From assembly GCA_021325235.1 (NCBI GenBank), contig JAJPHN010000044.1:1-64000 (forward strand): a DNA stretch of 64,000 bases. Direction: 5' to 3'. The position numbers and the translations under genes are program-made. Positions 1-7,970 of this stretch are shown here, one piece after another (position 1 is the stretch's first letter; every line of letters starts with the position of its first letter). Source of the stretch: Terriglobia bacterium (GTDB lineage: Bacteria > Acidobacteriota > Terriglobia > Bryobacterales > Bryobacteraceae). A model generated the notes under the pieces. It was not told the origin of the DNA, searched no databases, and saw only the letters and a list, made by a program, of their open reading frames with translations.

Positions 1-398
1 AACTCAGCCTCCGCTCCGAAGTAAGCCGTATCCGCGATTCCGCTGTTCTTTAGATGCAGTTCGGCTTTCTTGGCAATCCAGCGCGGATCCCGGTCGTAAT
101 GCTGCCGCGTGATCGGATCCAGAATGTCGCCCACCATCACCAGCGTGCGCGTCTCGGCGAACGGATCCATGAATGCGGTCGAGGGATCCGGAATAATCAG
201 CATGTCGCTTTCGTTAATCGCCGCCCAGCCGCGAATGCTCGAGCCGTCGATGCCGAAGCCGTCTTCAAACGAGCTTTCCTCCAGCATGCTGATCGGATGC
301 GAGATGTGCTGGCTCAAGCCAGGCAGATCGGTGAAGCGCAGATCGATTTGCCGGGCATCGTTCTTCTTGGCGAATTCAATGGCTTCGGGTCCTGTCAT
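1..398 (-). CDS. glnA: Glutamine synthetase type I, N-terminal part (cut by window edge)
   Basis: The first 132 codons read as the N-terminal beta-grasp domain of glutamine synthetase I, which makes glutamine from glutamate, ammonia and ATP in the cytoplasm. The reading begins MTGPEAIEFAKKNDARQIDL and contains FTDLPGLSQHIS, the family signature FEDGFGIDGSSIRGW, and the loop DMLIIPDPSTAFMDPF, all in the expected order. The catalytic domain lies outside the window to the left. The ATG at 396-398 has no clear Shine-Dalgarno (CTTCCTTT precedes it). The adenylylation site is C-terminal and cannot be inspected. Assignment of the family is secure; GSI-alpha versus beta is not decided. Confidence 0.94.
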   Translation of the reverse strand, partial: MTGPEAIEFAKKNDARQIDLRFTDLPGLSQHISHPISMLEESSFEDGFGIDGSSIRGWAAINESDMLIIPDPSTAFMDPFAETRTLVMVGDILDPITRQHYDRDPRWIAKKAELHLKNSGIADTAYFGAEAE

Positions 399-411
399 AA
401 AGGAAGCCGCT

Positions 412-441
412 AGAATATCGCAGCCGCTGCGCTTTGCGCAA
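412..441 (-). promoter_or_regulatory. Possible glnA promoter
   Basis: On the minus strand a TTGCGC (441-436) and a TATTCT (417-412) lie 18 bp apart, just upstream of the glnA start. A start site near 405 would leave a leader of only a few bases, which fits the missing Shine-Dalgarno. Each box matches consensus weakly (3/6 and 4/6), so this is only a candidate. No sigma-54 element or NtrC site was recognised. Confidence 0.25.
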
Positions 442-510
442 TACTTTGCCGATGCAACCCGGCGTAGAGCCTCCCGAAACGATAGCTCATGGCCTCAGCT
501 GCGCCGCCTC

Positions 511-819
511 TCACAACGTATCCTGCTCGATGACCACGTTCTCCCGCACAATCAGCCGTCCCGGAGCCAGCTCCCGCAGCTTCGGCAGCACCCGGCTGAC
601 ATGCTCCTCCCGATCCACAAACACAAGCACCACCGGCAGATTCCCGCCCGCTTCGATCAAGCCCGACGTATGCACCCGATTCCTGCCATTGAATCCGCCG
701 ACCGCATGGAATGCGCTCGCCCCCGCCACATTCTCCTGACGCAGCATATGCAGGATCTGCTTCCACTTATCCGATTCATTCAGGTAAACCGTGACCTGTA
801 CCGCCGTATCCATGGTCAT
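511..819 (-). CDS. DUF190 family protein downstream of crcB
   Basis: A 102-residue soluble protein of the DUF190 (PF02641) type: VTVYLNESDKWK near the N-terminus, then a central IEAGGNLPVVLVFVDREE strand-turn-strand and a C-terminal VIEQDTL, a PII-like ferredoxin fold. Members are commonly encoded beside, or fused to, CrcB fluoride channels, and here the gene starts 18 bp after crcB ends on the same strand. A role in fluoride response is inferred from that neighbourhood and from sharing the riboswitch-controlled transcript; its biochemical function is unknown. ATGs at 819 and 813 are both possible starts and neither has a good Shine-Dalgarno. Confidence 0.85.
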   Translation of the reverse strand: MTMDTAVQVTVYLNESDKWKQILHMLRQENVAGASAFHAVGGFNGRNRVHTSGLIEAGGNLPVVLVFVDREEHVSRVLPKLRELAPGRLIVRENVVIEQDTL

Positions 820-837
820 AATCTACATGGACCAAAT

Positions 838-1215
838 CTACAGCTTCCGCGCCAGCCCCGCCCCCAGCACCACCGCCACGAAGCAGACCACATTCGTCAC
901 AATCAGATTCAGCGCCGCCAGCGAAAAGCGCCCCTTCTCCATCAGTGCGAACGTCTCAAAAATGTAGCTTGAATATGTCGAATAGGTCGCACAAAAACCG
1001 ACCGCGATGAAAATACGCCAGCGCGGATCGGCCAGCACCCGCTCGCTCGTCCAGATCACGAAAAAGCCTAGAATAAAGCTCGCGGTGATGTTGATCACGA
1101 GCGTGCCAAACGGGAAACTCGACGGAACAATCCTCGCAACGCCCTGCGCCACGAAATAGCGCAGATTGGCCCCCAGAATCGCGCCGAGTGAGATGAGCAG
1201 AACCGTTCGCAGCAT
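838..1215 (-). CDS. crcB: Fluoride ion channel/exporter CrcB (Fluc)
   Basis: This 125-residue protein has four hydrophobic segments and the Fluc signatures GAxLGANLRY near the N-terminus, PFGTLVINITASFILGFF in TM2 and GFCATYSTYSSYIFE in TM3 (the family GfcGxxTTfSTf motif). It is a small inner-membrane channel that acts as an antiparallel dimer to let fluoride leave the cell. I chose the ATG at 1215 because GGAG lies 4 bases upstream; the in-frame TTG at 1224 would place that Shine-Dalgarno inside the gene. The gene follows a fluoride riboswitch and precedes a DUF190 gene, giving a complete fluoride-response operon. Confidence 0.95.
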   Translation of the reverse strand: MLRTVLLISLGAILGANLRYFVAQGVARIVPSSFPFGTLVINITASFILGFFVIWTSERVLADPRWRIFIAVGFCATYSTYSSYIFETFALMEKGRFSLAALNLIVTNVVCFVAVVLGAGLARKL

Positions 1216-1237
1216 AGACTCCAACCGAATGTTATTT

Positions 1238-1291
1238 GGTAGGAGTCATCAGCCCGGACGGGCGGTTTATGGCGAACTCCATCGCCGCAAC
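1238..1291 (-). promoter_or_regulatory. Fluoride riboswitch (crcB RNA motif)
   Basis: The minus strand immediately upstream of crcB carries the conserved pieces of the crcB motif in order: GGCGATGGAGTTCGCC (P1/P2 side, 1286-1271), ATAAACCGCC (loop/pseudoknot, 1270-1261), and GCTGATGACTCCTACC at the 3' end (1253-1238). This is the known fluoride-sensing aptamer in front of its usual target. The 3' end includes GACTCC (1247-1242), complementary to GGAGTC (1222-1217), which contains the crcB Shine-Dalgarno; three further pairs (ACC/GGT) follow after one T-T mismatch. I infer that without fluoride this pairing hides the ribosome-binding site and that ligand binding frees it. Confidence 0.93.
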
Positions 1292-1425
1292 CCAAGTCTA
1301 GCAATTTCGTTCATAGCCAATCGGCAAAAACTTTTTCGTGTTTATTGCCGTGCCTGCAATAACTTCCACCAACCCGGCCAAGGAATATAGTTCGTTTTCG
1401 CGTTCCCGCATGCTATATCCTCGGC

Positions 1426-1584
1426 ATGTCCACTCCCGCTCAGATCAAAGTAAACCGGGCCAATAGTCAGCTTTCCACCGGTCCCAAGACCCAGGAAGGT
1501 AAAGCCAAAGTCGGCCGCCGCGAAGCCGAACAGTACGCCGAAGAGCGTGCCAATGAGCTCCGCGCCGCCCGTCTCGCCGCCTGA
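1426..1584 (+). CDS. Small protein with ANSQLSTGPKT motif (possible remnant)
   Basis: A 52-codon reading frame beginning MSTPAQIKVNRANSQLSTGP and continuing KTQEGKAKVGRREAEQ, then a charged Ala/Glu/Arg helix. The N-terminal RANxQ-STGPKTxEGK stretch is a motif I recognise at the start of many hypothetical proteins in Acidobacteriota and Planctomycetes, where a longer chain usually follows. Here it ends early, so it is either a free-standing short version or the 5' end of a decayed gene. The gap downstream is only 4 bp before the converging aminotransferase gene. No strong Shine-Dalgarno is visible. Confidence 0.45.
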   Translation: MSTPAQIKVNRANSQLSTGPKTQEGKAKVGRREAEQYAEERANELRAARLAA

Positions 1585-1588
1585 CAAA

Positions 1589-2986
1589 CTATGCCCGGAG
1601 CGCGCCCTTCGCCAGTCCCGTGAACGTCGACCACACATTCCCCGGGATCCGCTGCACATCCGCGAGCACCTGTTCCATCGCCGACAGGAACCAGTCCAGG
1701 TCCTCTTTTCCGATGATGAGCGGCGGCAGAAACTTGATCACTTCGGTGTGATAACCGGCTACCTGCGTCAGAATGCGGTGCCTGTGCAGCAGCGGCATCA
1801 CCAGCATCTGGCTGAACACGCCGAAATTCAAGGTATGCAGCGTGTCCCACGCCGCCTTGAGCCGCAGCGAATTCTCCGGGCGCTTGAAATCGATGCCGAA
1901 CATCAGCCCGCGCCCGCGCACCTCCGAAACGAACGGGCAGCTTTCACCCAGCGCCGTGAGCCGTTCCATCACATAGCGTCCCATGCACGCCGCCCGCTCC
2001 ACGATGCGCTCTTGTTCCATCACATGGAGGGTCCCGAGTGCCGCCGCCATCGCCAGATCGTTCTGCCCGAACGTGTTCGAATGCACCACGCAGCGTTCCA
2101 TGCTGTTGAACACCGAATCCATAATCTTCGGATTCGTAATCACTGCGCCCACCGGCACATAACCGCCCGAAAGCGCCTTCGCCGTGCACACGATATCCGG
2201 CTCGACTTCGGGCCAGTGCTGATACGCAAACCATTTGCCCGTACGCCCGAGCCCGCACTGCACTTCATCGGCCACCAGCAGCGCCCCGGCCCTCCGGCAC
2301 AATCGCTGCGCCTCGGCCAGATAGCCCTCCTTCACCACTTCGCAGCTCTTGCCCTGTACCGGCTCGATCACAAACGCGGCCACATCCTTGCGGTGCAGCG
2401 CCTGCTCGAGCGACACCAGATCGTTGAACCGCACCGCGGAGGTGCCCGGCATCAGCTCACCGAAGCGCTCGCGAAAAAATTCCGCGCCGTTCAGCGAGAG
2501 CGAGCCCGTCGTCAAGCCGTGAAACGCATGATCGCAGTACAGAATCCGGCTCTTGCCCGTGTGGCAGCGCGCGAATTTGATCGCCGTCTCGATCGTCTCC
2601 GTCCCCGAATTGCAAAAGAACACGCGCGAGAGCCCGTTTGCGCCATCTAGTTCCGTGTGCCGCGTCAGCTTCTCCGCCACCAGTCCCGAGAGCAGCGAGC
2701 AATCCATCCGCACCAGATTCGGCATCTCGCGCGACAGCACATGCTCGAGAATTTCGCGCACCCGCGGATGATTGCGTCCCAGCGCAAACACACCCCAGCC
2801 CGTCAGCATGTCCAGATACCGCTCGCCATGCCGGTCGTAGAGGTAGCAGCCTTCGCCGCGCACGTACTGCTTATCGAAGCCGATGGTGCGCAGCATCTTC
2901 ACGAACACCGGGTTTATGTGCTCCGAATGGAGTTCATACTGCCGGCCCTGCTGCGCTTCCAGCCAGCTCAGAAAATCACTGCTCAC
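1589..2986 (-). CDS. Class III (PLP-dependent) aminotransferase
   Basis: This 465-residue protein belongs to fold-type I, class III aminotransferases (acetylornithine / GABA / putrescine aminotransferase group). Visible landmarks are CNSGTETIETAIKFAR (phosphate-binding GTE region), DHAFHGLTTGSLSLNG, the EPVQGK segment, LVADEVQCGLGRTGKWFA with the cofactor-binding Asp, and TAKALSGGYVPVGAV with the Schiff-base lysine. The C-terminal VRGRGLMFGIDF is also typical. Substrate cannot be fixed from sequence: the AVITNPKIMD stretch and the length fit ornithine- or putrescine-type enzymes better than ArgD. It is followed closely by no co-directional partner; galactarate dehydratase lies 52 bp upstream on the same strand. 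Confidence 0.88.
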   Translation of the reverse strand: MSSDFLSWLEAQQGRQYELHSEHINPVFVKMLRTIGFDKQYVRGEGCYLYDRHGERYLDMLTGWGVFALGRNHPRVREILEHVLSREMPNLVRMDCSLLSGLVAEKLTRHTELDGANGLSRVFFCNSGTETIETAIKFARCHTGKSRILYCDHAFHGLTTGSLSLNGAEFFRERFGELMPGTSAVRFNDLVSLEQALHRKDVAAFVIEPVQGKSCEVVKEGYLAEAQRLCRRAGALLVADEVQCGLGRTGKWFAYQHWPEVEPDIVCTAKALSGGYVPVGAVITNPKIMDSVFNSMERCVVHSNTFGQNDLAMAAALGTLHVMEQERIVERAACMGRYVMERLTALGESCPFVSEVRGRGLMFGIDFKRPENSLRLKAAWDTLHTLNFGVFSQMLVMPLLHRHRILTQVAGYHTEVIKFLPPLIIGKEDLDWFLSAMEQVLADVQRIPGNVWSTFTGLAKGALRA

Positions 2987-3038
2987 TCGGTAACCCTAGC
3001 TGTGGTGGACCCCATTACAGTCGATTGTGCCACGCGCT

Positions 3039-4565
3039 TCAGGTTACGGGCCCCGGATTGAACGGAACCAGAGCATTGCCGAGTCCCCAATGCTCGGCCC
3101 AGGTTTTCTTTCGCCCGCTTGCCACATCGAGCACGAACTCAAAGATCTCGCGGCCCACGTCATCGATCGTGGCTCGTCCCGTTGCGATGCGGCCCGCGTC
3201 AATGTCGATCAGGTCGTGCCACTTTTCAGCCAGCGCTGTACGCGAAGAAATCTTCACCACCGGAACCATTGAGAGCCCGTACGGACTGCCCTCGCCTGTC
3301 GTAAAGATATGCAGATTCATCGAGGCCAGTTGCTCGGTGCCGCAGATGAAATCGCTCGCCGGTGTCGCCGCAAAGATCAGTCCTCGTTCCTGCACCCGTT
3401 CGCCGTGGCCCACAACCCCGCAAATTGCGCTCGAGCCGGCTTTGGCGATGGAGCCCAGCGCCTTTTCGACAATATTCGCCAGCCCGCCGCGCTTGTTGCC
3501 CGGCGTAGGATTCGCGCTGCGGTCCGCCGAGCCGCGCGCCAGGTATTGGTCATACCAGCGCATCTCGCGAATCAGTGCGCGCGCCACATCCGCATTGATG
3601 CAGCGCGGCGTGAGCAGATGAATCGCATCGCGCACTTCCGTCACTTCGGAAAACAGCACGGTCGCTCCGGCACGCACCAGCAGATCAGCTGCCCGCCCAA
3701 CCGCCGGATTGCAGGTGACCCCCGAAAACGCATCGCTGCCGCCGCACTGCAATCCCACAATCAGCTGCGATACCGGGCACGGCTCTCGCCGTCGCCGGTT
3801 CAGAATTTCCAGCTTTCGTTCGGCAGCGCGCAGAATCTGCGCCACGCTTTCCGCGAAGCCATGCGCATGCTGCAAACGAATCACATCTTCCAGTACCGGC
3901 AGGTCCGGCGACAACAAGCGCCCCGGCTGCAGCTTCTCGCAGCCAAGACTCACCACCAGCGACTCACCGCCGAAATTTGCATGCCGTGCGATGTGCCGCA
4001 GCGTGCGAATCGGAATGGCTGCATCCGGCGCGTCGATCGCCACCCCGCAGCCATACCCATGCGTCACCGCAATCACGTCATCCACGTTCGGATAACGCGG
4101 CAGTATCTCGCTCTTGATCCGCCGCACCGCATACTCCACCGTCGGCGCCACGCACTGCACAGTCGTCGTAATCCCCAGCAGATTGCGCGTTCCGGCGCTG
4201 CCCTCCGCATTGCGATAGCCCTCGAACGTGTAGCCGAACGTGTCTCCATCCACCGGCGGCAAAGGTGCGGGCACCGCCGTAGCAAGCGGCAGATCGTCAA
4301 GCGAAGGCGCCGCGGGCAGATCGATCATCTCCTCCCGCACCCAGCGCCCCGGCTCGATCACACGATTTGCATAGCCGATCGTCTGTCCATAGCGGACCAG
4401 CGGATCGCCCGCCGAAATGCTTGTGAGCGCGACCTTTTGCGCCTGTGGAATGAACTCGCGTACGGTCAGACCGCCGCCATCGCGAGCCCCGGCCCGTACT
4501 CCTTCCGCGTCTACAATGATCGCGACATTGTCATCGCTGTGAGCGCGGAGATACAACGGAACCAC
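3039..4565 (-). CDS. garD: Galactarate/altronate dehydratase family (GarD-like)
   Basis: The 508-residue protein has an N-terminal SAF-type domain (about 1-90) and a long UxaA/GarD catalytic part. Matches to the family include [20 protein letters not shown] near residue 115, [34 protein letters not shown] and [20 protein letters not shown]. The conserved cysteines in GYGCG, GCEK and QCGG are the kind used for metal binding and catalysis. These enzymes dehydrate a hexarate (galactarate, or altronate in UxaA) to a 2-keto-3-deoxy sugar acid. Length and the single-chain SAF+catalytic layout favour GarD, though altronate dehydratase is not excluded. Start is GTG at 4565 with no obvious Shine-Dalgarno. 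Confidence 0.85.
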   Translation of the reverse strand: MVPLYLRAHSDDNVAIIVDAEGVRAGARDGGGLTVREFIPQAQKVALTSISAGDPLVRYGQTIGYANRVIEPGRWVREEMIDLPAAPSLDDLPLATAVPAPLPPVDGDTFGYTFEGYRNAEGSAGTRNLLGITTTVQCVAPTVEYAVRRIKSEILPRYPNVDDVIAVTHGYGCGVAIDAPDAAIPIRTLRHIARHANFGGESLVVSLGCEKLQPGRLLSPDLPVLEDVIRLQHAHGFAESVAQILRAAERKLEILNRRRREPCPVSQLIVGLQCGGSDAFSGVTCNPAVGRAADLLVRAGATVLFSEVTEVRDAIHLLTPRCINADVARALIREMRWYDQYLARGSADRSANPTPGNKRGGLANIVEKALGSIAKAGSSAICGVVGHGERVQERGLIFAATPASDFICGTEQLASMNLHIFTTGEGSPYGLSMVPVVKISSRTALAEKWHDLIDIDAGRIATGRATIDDVGREIFEFVLDVASGRKKTWAEHWGLGNALVPFNPGPVT

Positions 4566-4610
4566 ACGTGGATTTTACTCTGTAGAGCGCGCGCGAAATG
4601 ACGTGACGAG

Positions 4611-6074
4611 TTAACGGCGCCGGCCGAACCCGCGCCCGAAACTCTTTCCCGCGCCGCGGCCGAAACTGCGCCCGGCATTTCCGCCAAAACGTTTTCCAGC
4701 CTCGCGCTCGCTGTAGAAAGATGTGGCGCGTGGTGATTGCGAGGAGGAAGAGTTGAAACGATGCGAAGCGTATGCGGAGCTGCCGAACCCGCCCGATTGG
4801 ACATAGCGGCTGCTGGCATAGCTGCGCTGGGTGAAGCTGCCGTGTGTGCCGTACTTGGGCGCGGCAGTTGTGGCATTCGTGCCGTAGTACGTCTTTCCCG
4901 CGCTCTCCGCGACCCGGTAGCCCCGATATTCATCGAGCACCACCGGCCGGTAAGCGTGATTCCAGAGCAGCTCGCGAAGGATCAGGTATTGCGGCAGCCA
5001 GTTCCAGACGCTCTCGCCGTGGTCGTGCGTCCAGTAGCCGTACTGATTGCTGCCCACGCTCTCCGGCGCAATGTACGCGAAGCCCGCGGGTTCTGGTGTT
5101 GTGTTTGCTTCGGAATCGAACAGCCCGGCGTCTTTGTGCGCGATCGCCATCCCGAGGTCGTTCTTTACCGATTCAAACTGCGGTTTCGATACCGACGTCC
5201 ACGCCTCCGAGCTGGAGGTCTCGCTCTGATGCGCGGCCAGATCGGTGATGTGTGTGCGAACCGTGCGGATGCGCTCGCGATAGTCATCGTCGCGATCGTC
5301 CAGATCAACCAGAATCTTGTCCCAAGACGTGTAGAGCTGATCATAAAGTGCGCTCAATTCGTTTTCTTGTGAATGAAAAGCTGCCGCATCCGCCGCGAGC
5401 GAATCATCCGCCTCGATCAGCGTGGCTGTTTCGGCTCCGGTGAGTTTGCCGCTCTCGAGATCGCTGCGTGCTTCTGCCGTGCGCTGCCAGATACCATTGG
5501 CGTCTTTCGCAAGGTTCAGCACGCCGTTGTAGCGCGTTTCGAGCGCTTGCTTCTTGGCGGGCCAGTCGTGCTCGGCCTGTTCGATTCTCTTCGAGAGCGC
5601 GTCGGCGTCGCTCCCGTGCAGCTGGTTGTAGGCGGTCTTAAGCTCCGCTTCATGCGACCGCGGATCGTTCTTGAACGCGATCCATTTGCCGGCCGCTGTT
5701 TCGGCGTTTTGCGCCTCCGTGCGCGCCTGTTCTTCGAGCTGATTCGCGCGACCGATCAGTCCGATCGCGCGGTTGCGTTCGTTCCGGCGGTCGGCGCGAG
5801 CGATCTGGTCCAGTTCGCGGTCGAGCTGTGCGGCCTGTGCGAGCTCCTGCTGTGCCTCGCCGATCTCGCTGTTCCATTTGGCCGGTTCCGGCCGGTTGGC
5901 GAAGAGATCGGAATTCCCCGCAAGCTGTTTTCCAAGCTCGCTCTGTTCCGCCGAAACGCTCTGCCGGACATCTTCAAGATGCCGGTGCTCTGCCGCGATC
6001 TGTTTACGGACGGACGAGGGCAGGCCGCAGCTGACGAGCGCCGCAAGACATGCGATTACAACAAAACGTTTCAT
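4611..6074 (-). CDS. Large lipoprotein with coiled-coil body and Ser/Arg/Gly-rich tail
   Basis: The start at 6074 gives MKRFVVIACLAALVSCG, a lipoprotein signal with lipobox LVSC (Cys16), so the 487-residue product should be membrane-anchored. Residues about 20-270 are charged and heptad-like (long helices/coiled coil). A Trp/Tyr-rich stretch, GYWTHDHGESVWNWLPQYL, follows near 330, then a Ser/Tyr-rich region with GGFGSSAYASH, and finally an Arg/Gly/Phe tail (GRSFGRGAGKSFGRGFGRRR). The gene overlaps the DUF2491 gene as ATGA, so they are co-translated. The C-terminal layout recalls DUF1190 lipoproteins (YgiB/YjfM), found with the same partners in enterobacteria; this resemblance is by eye only. 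Confidence 0.85.
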   Translation of the reverse strand: MKRFVVIACLAALVSCGLPSSVRKQIAAEHRHLEDVRQSVSAEQSELGKQLAGNSDLFANRPEPAKWNSEIGEAQQELAQAAQLDRELDQIARADRRNERNRAIGLIGRANQLEEQARTEAQNAETAAGKWIAFKNDPRSHEAELKTAYNQLHGSDADALSKRIEQAEHDWPAKKQALETRYNGVLNLAKDANGIWQRTAEARSDLESGKLTGAETATLIEADDSLAADAAAFHSQENELSALYDQLYTSWDKILVDLDDRDDDYRERIRTVRTHITDLAAHQSETSSSEAWTSVSKPQFESVKNDLGMAIAHKDAGLFDSEANTTPEPAGFAYIAPESVGSNQYGYWTHDHGESVWNWLPQYLILRELLWNHAYRPVVLDEYRGYRVAESAGKTYYGTNATTAAPKYGTHGSFTQRSYASSRYVQSGGFGSSAYASHRFNSSSSQSPRATSFYSEREAGKRFGGNAGRSFGRGAGKSFGRGFGRRR

Positions 6075-6637
6075 CACGCACCGCGATATACCGTGATATC
6101 CGCAGGATCGAGCTTGGTCCAAAGTAATCCGAAAAACGGCTCGCCTTCAAACTTCCGGATCTGCAGATATCGCTTCGAATCCTGCTCCTGAAACTCCCAG
6201 CAGTAAAAGCCGCGTCCGATGGCATTCGGGTTCGTGAACAGGCCGATCTCGCGGCTGAAGCGATAGAGCCAGAACTTCCCGTTGTAATCGAAGAAATCGG
6301 CCTGGTTCTGGCGCTGATCGATCTCCGCCAGATCGTCTTCGGAAACGCCAAGCTCGTCGAGTGTGATTCTGCGGCCGTCGAAATTCCCGAAAACTTCGAG
6401 CGTCTCCTGCGCGTGCACTTCGAGCGCGACGCGGATATCGCGCCACATCCCGCTCAGCTCCCACCAGCGCCGAGCACCGGCCTCGAAGTATTCCACCCGG
6501 TCGACGTTGAAGTCGATGTCGCTGAAATCGGGTGCGGCTCCCGCAATCGAAAGCGCATCGCCGATACGCGCATCGCTGACTTTCAGATTCGCGAGATCGG
6601 GAACGGCTGCTGCCGCCGGTTTGCGATCGAAAAACAT
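6074..6637 (-). CDS. DUF2491 (YjfK-like) protein
   Basis: A 187-residue soluble protein without signal peptide. It begins MFFDRKPAAAAVPDLANLKV and has the DUF2491-like features of paired aromatic-acid strands: VEYFEAGARRWWELSG, DLAEIDQRQNQADFFDYNGK and RGFYCWEFQEQDSKRYLQI. In Escherichia coli YjfK (DUF2491) is encoded beside YjfI (DUF2170) and YjfJ (PspA/IM30), and here all three sit in the same order, which supports the assignment. Function is unknown. It starts 7 bp after pspA ends and its stop overlaps the lipoprotein start. Confidence 0.78.
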   Translation of the reverse strand: MFFDRKPAAAAVPDLANLKVSDARIGDALSIAGAAPDFSDIDFNVDRVEYFEAGARRWWELSGMWRDIRVALEVHAQETLEVFGNFDGRRITLDELGVSEDDLAEIDQRQNQADFFDYNGKFWLYRFSREIGLFTNPNAIGRGFYCWEFQEQDSKRYLQIRKFEGEPFFGLLWTKLDPADITVYRGA

Positions 6638-6644
6638 ACAGGAC

Positions 6645-7397
6645 TTATTTGGTCGATGTCGCGGAAGGCAGCTCTTTGGGTAAATCGATCGTCACGCCTT
6701 GCCGGGCAGGCCCGAGGCGTTCGCGTTTCAGTGCTTCCAGCTCAGCGTCCACCGTGTGGCCCTGCAACTGTGCGAACTCTGCTTCGAGGCCAGCGTCCTT
6801 GCCGGTTGAGGCGAGTTGATCGAATGCTTTCGCCGTCGCCTCTTCTTTGGCCACGGTCTCTTCAAAATGCGAGAGAGCCGCAAAGGCGTTGTCGGCTTTT
6901 CCCACTCCGGCCAGCGCTTCCGAGACTTTCCGCTGAGCCATGGCGGCGTTCTTGCGTGCCACCAGCGTGGTGGCGGTCCGTTCGCCTTCCTCGATCTTGT
7001 GCTTCAGCTCGGCCACCTGGTTCTTCAACGATTCGCTTGCCTGCCGCGCGCTCTCGACGGCGGCCTGCAAGGAGGCGACCTGCTTATCGCTCTCGGCCTT
7101 CTTGGCCAGTGCCTTCTTGGCCAGATCTTCATTGCCGGCATCGAGTGCCAGTCCGGCGCGATCTTTCCATTCGGCCGATTGCCGCACGTATTTCTGATAC
7201 TCGGCGTCCAGGCGGTTGTAGTTGCTCATCGCCATGGCCGAAGACTGCACCACTTTATTCAGCTCCGTCTTCATGTCGGCGATGGTCTGCCGGACGGTCG
7301 CCTCAAAGGTCGCATCCTCCATGGCGCTCACGGCCTGGTTAGCCTGCCCGCGGGCCACTCGCCCGGTGCGATTGAACAAATCAGAAAAGAAACTCAT
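6645..7397 (-). CDS. PspA/IM30 family membrane-remodelling protein (YjfJ-like)
   Basis: A 250-residue, almost wholly helical protein. It opens with the amphipathic MSFFSDLFNRTGRVARGQ and proceeds through the long coiled-coil hairpin typical of PspA/IM30 (ESCRT-III superfamily), with EQR/KAES-type charged heptads (AKKALAKKAESDKQVASLQA). Members coat and repair the inner membrane. The tail ends in a Pro-containing IDLPKELPSATSTK. Placed between a DUF2170 and a DUF2491 gene, it matches E. coli YjfJ rather than PspA itself; there is no PspF, PspB or PspC here. GAGAGAG 9 bases upstream of the ATG is a fair ribosome-binding site. Confidence 0.9.
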   Translation of the reverse strand: MSFFSDLFNRTGRVARGQANQAVSAMEDATFEATVRQTIADMKTELNKVVQSSAMAMSNYNRLDAEYQKYVRQSAEWKDRAGLALDAGNEDLAKKALAKKAESDKQVASLQAAVESARQASESLKNQVAELKHKIEEGERTATTLVARKNAAMAQRKVSEALAGVGKADNAFAALSHFEETVAKEEATAKAFDQLASTGKDAGLEAEFAQLQGHTVDAELEALKRERLGPARQGVTIDLPKELPSATSTK

Positions 7398-7419
7398 AAC
7401 AGTGCTCTCTCTCGCCTCT

Positions 7420-7839
7420 TTACTGTAAATCTGCTCCGATCAGATCGCGCGCGTGCAGCACATCCGCCAGCAGAAAGCTCACGCACGACAGAATGTCGTC
7501 TTCATCATCCGGCCCGAGTTCCTGCAGCTTGCAGAAATTGTTAAGGGTGATCGCGACCTGGCCGTCGTTCGTCTTATGCAGCCGGAAATAAGAAGTCGCC
7601 AGGCCGTTATCGGCCGCCAGCATCTTGCGCAGCAGGGCGGGCGTGATACGCGCCTCCGGAACGGTCGCGCATACCAGCGAGAAATAGACGATGTCGCCCT
7701 CGAGCACGGCCCTGAGCGAGATCCCGCTTTCGACCTCCTGGATCCGGAGCACGTTCTCGTCAACGTCTGTAACCGAATATCGTTTTCGGGCCAGCAGTTC
7801 ATGAATCTGGCCGAGGAAAGAAGCTGTCGTTTGCGCCAT
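7420..7839 (-). CDS. DUF2170 (YjfI-like) protein, first gene of the PspA-type operon
   Basis: A 139-residue acidic cytoplasmic protein. Its strands and turns (VTDVDENVLRIQEVESGISL, then VYFSLVCATVPEARI) and the helical C-terminus with ELGPDDEDDILSCVSFLLAD resemble DUF2170 proteins such as E. coli YjfI. It precedes the PspA-like gene by 22 bp and is the likely first gene of a four-gene unit. Type III secretion chaperones share a similar fold, so a chaperone or adaptor role is possible but not shown. The divergent promoter region with the SRPBCC gene is 131 bp. Confidence 0.78.
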   Translation of the reverse strand: MAQTTASFLGQIHELLARKRYSVTDVDENVLRIQEVESGISLRAVLEGDIVYFSLVCATVPEARITPALLRKMLAADNGLATSYFRLHKTNDGQVAITLNNFCKLQELGPDDEDDILSCVSFLLADVLHARDLIGADLQ

Positions 7840-7970
7840 ATCTCTCTTTGTATTTCCCTGTCAGGATACGCAAGTTCGTTTGAGCTTGTTCCCGGTACTG
7901 GGCGTTTTGCGTAAGAAACGCTCTGGGCATGGCGGCGTCATAGGGCCGTTGGAACACGAAGGGGATACGT

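Noticed and set aside
1547-2650. 367-codon plus-strand frame opposite the aminotransferase
   Set aside because: His/Arg/Ala-rich shadow of a well-supported enzyme gene.
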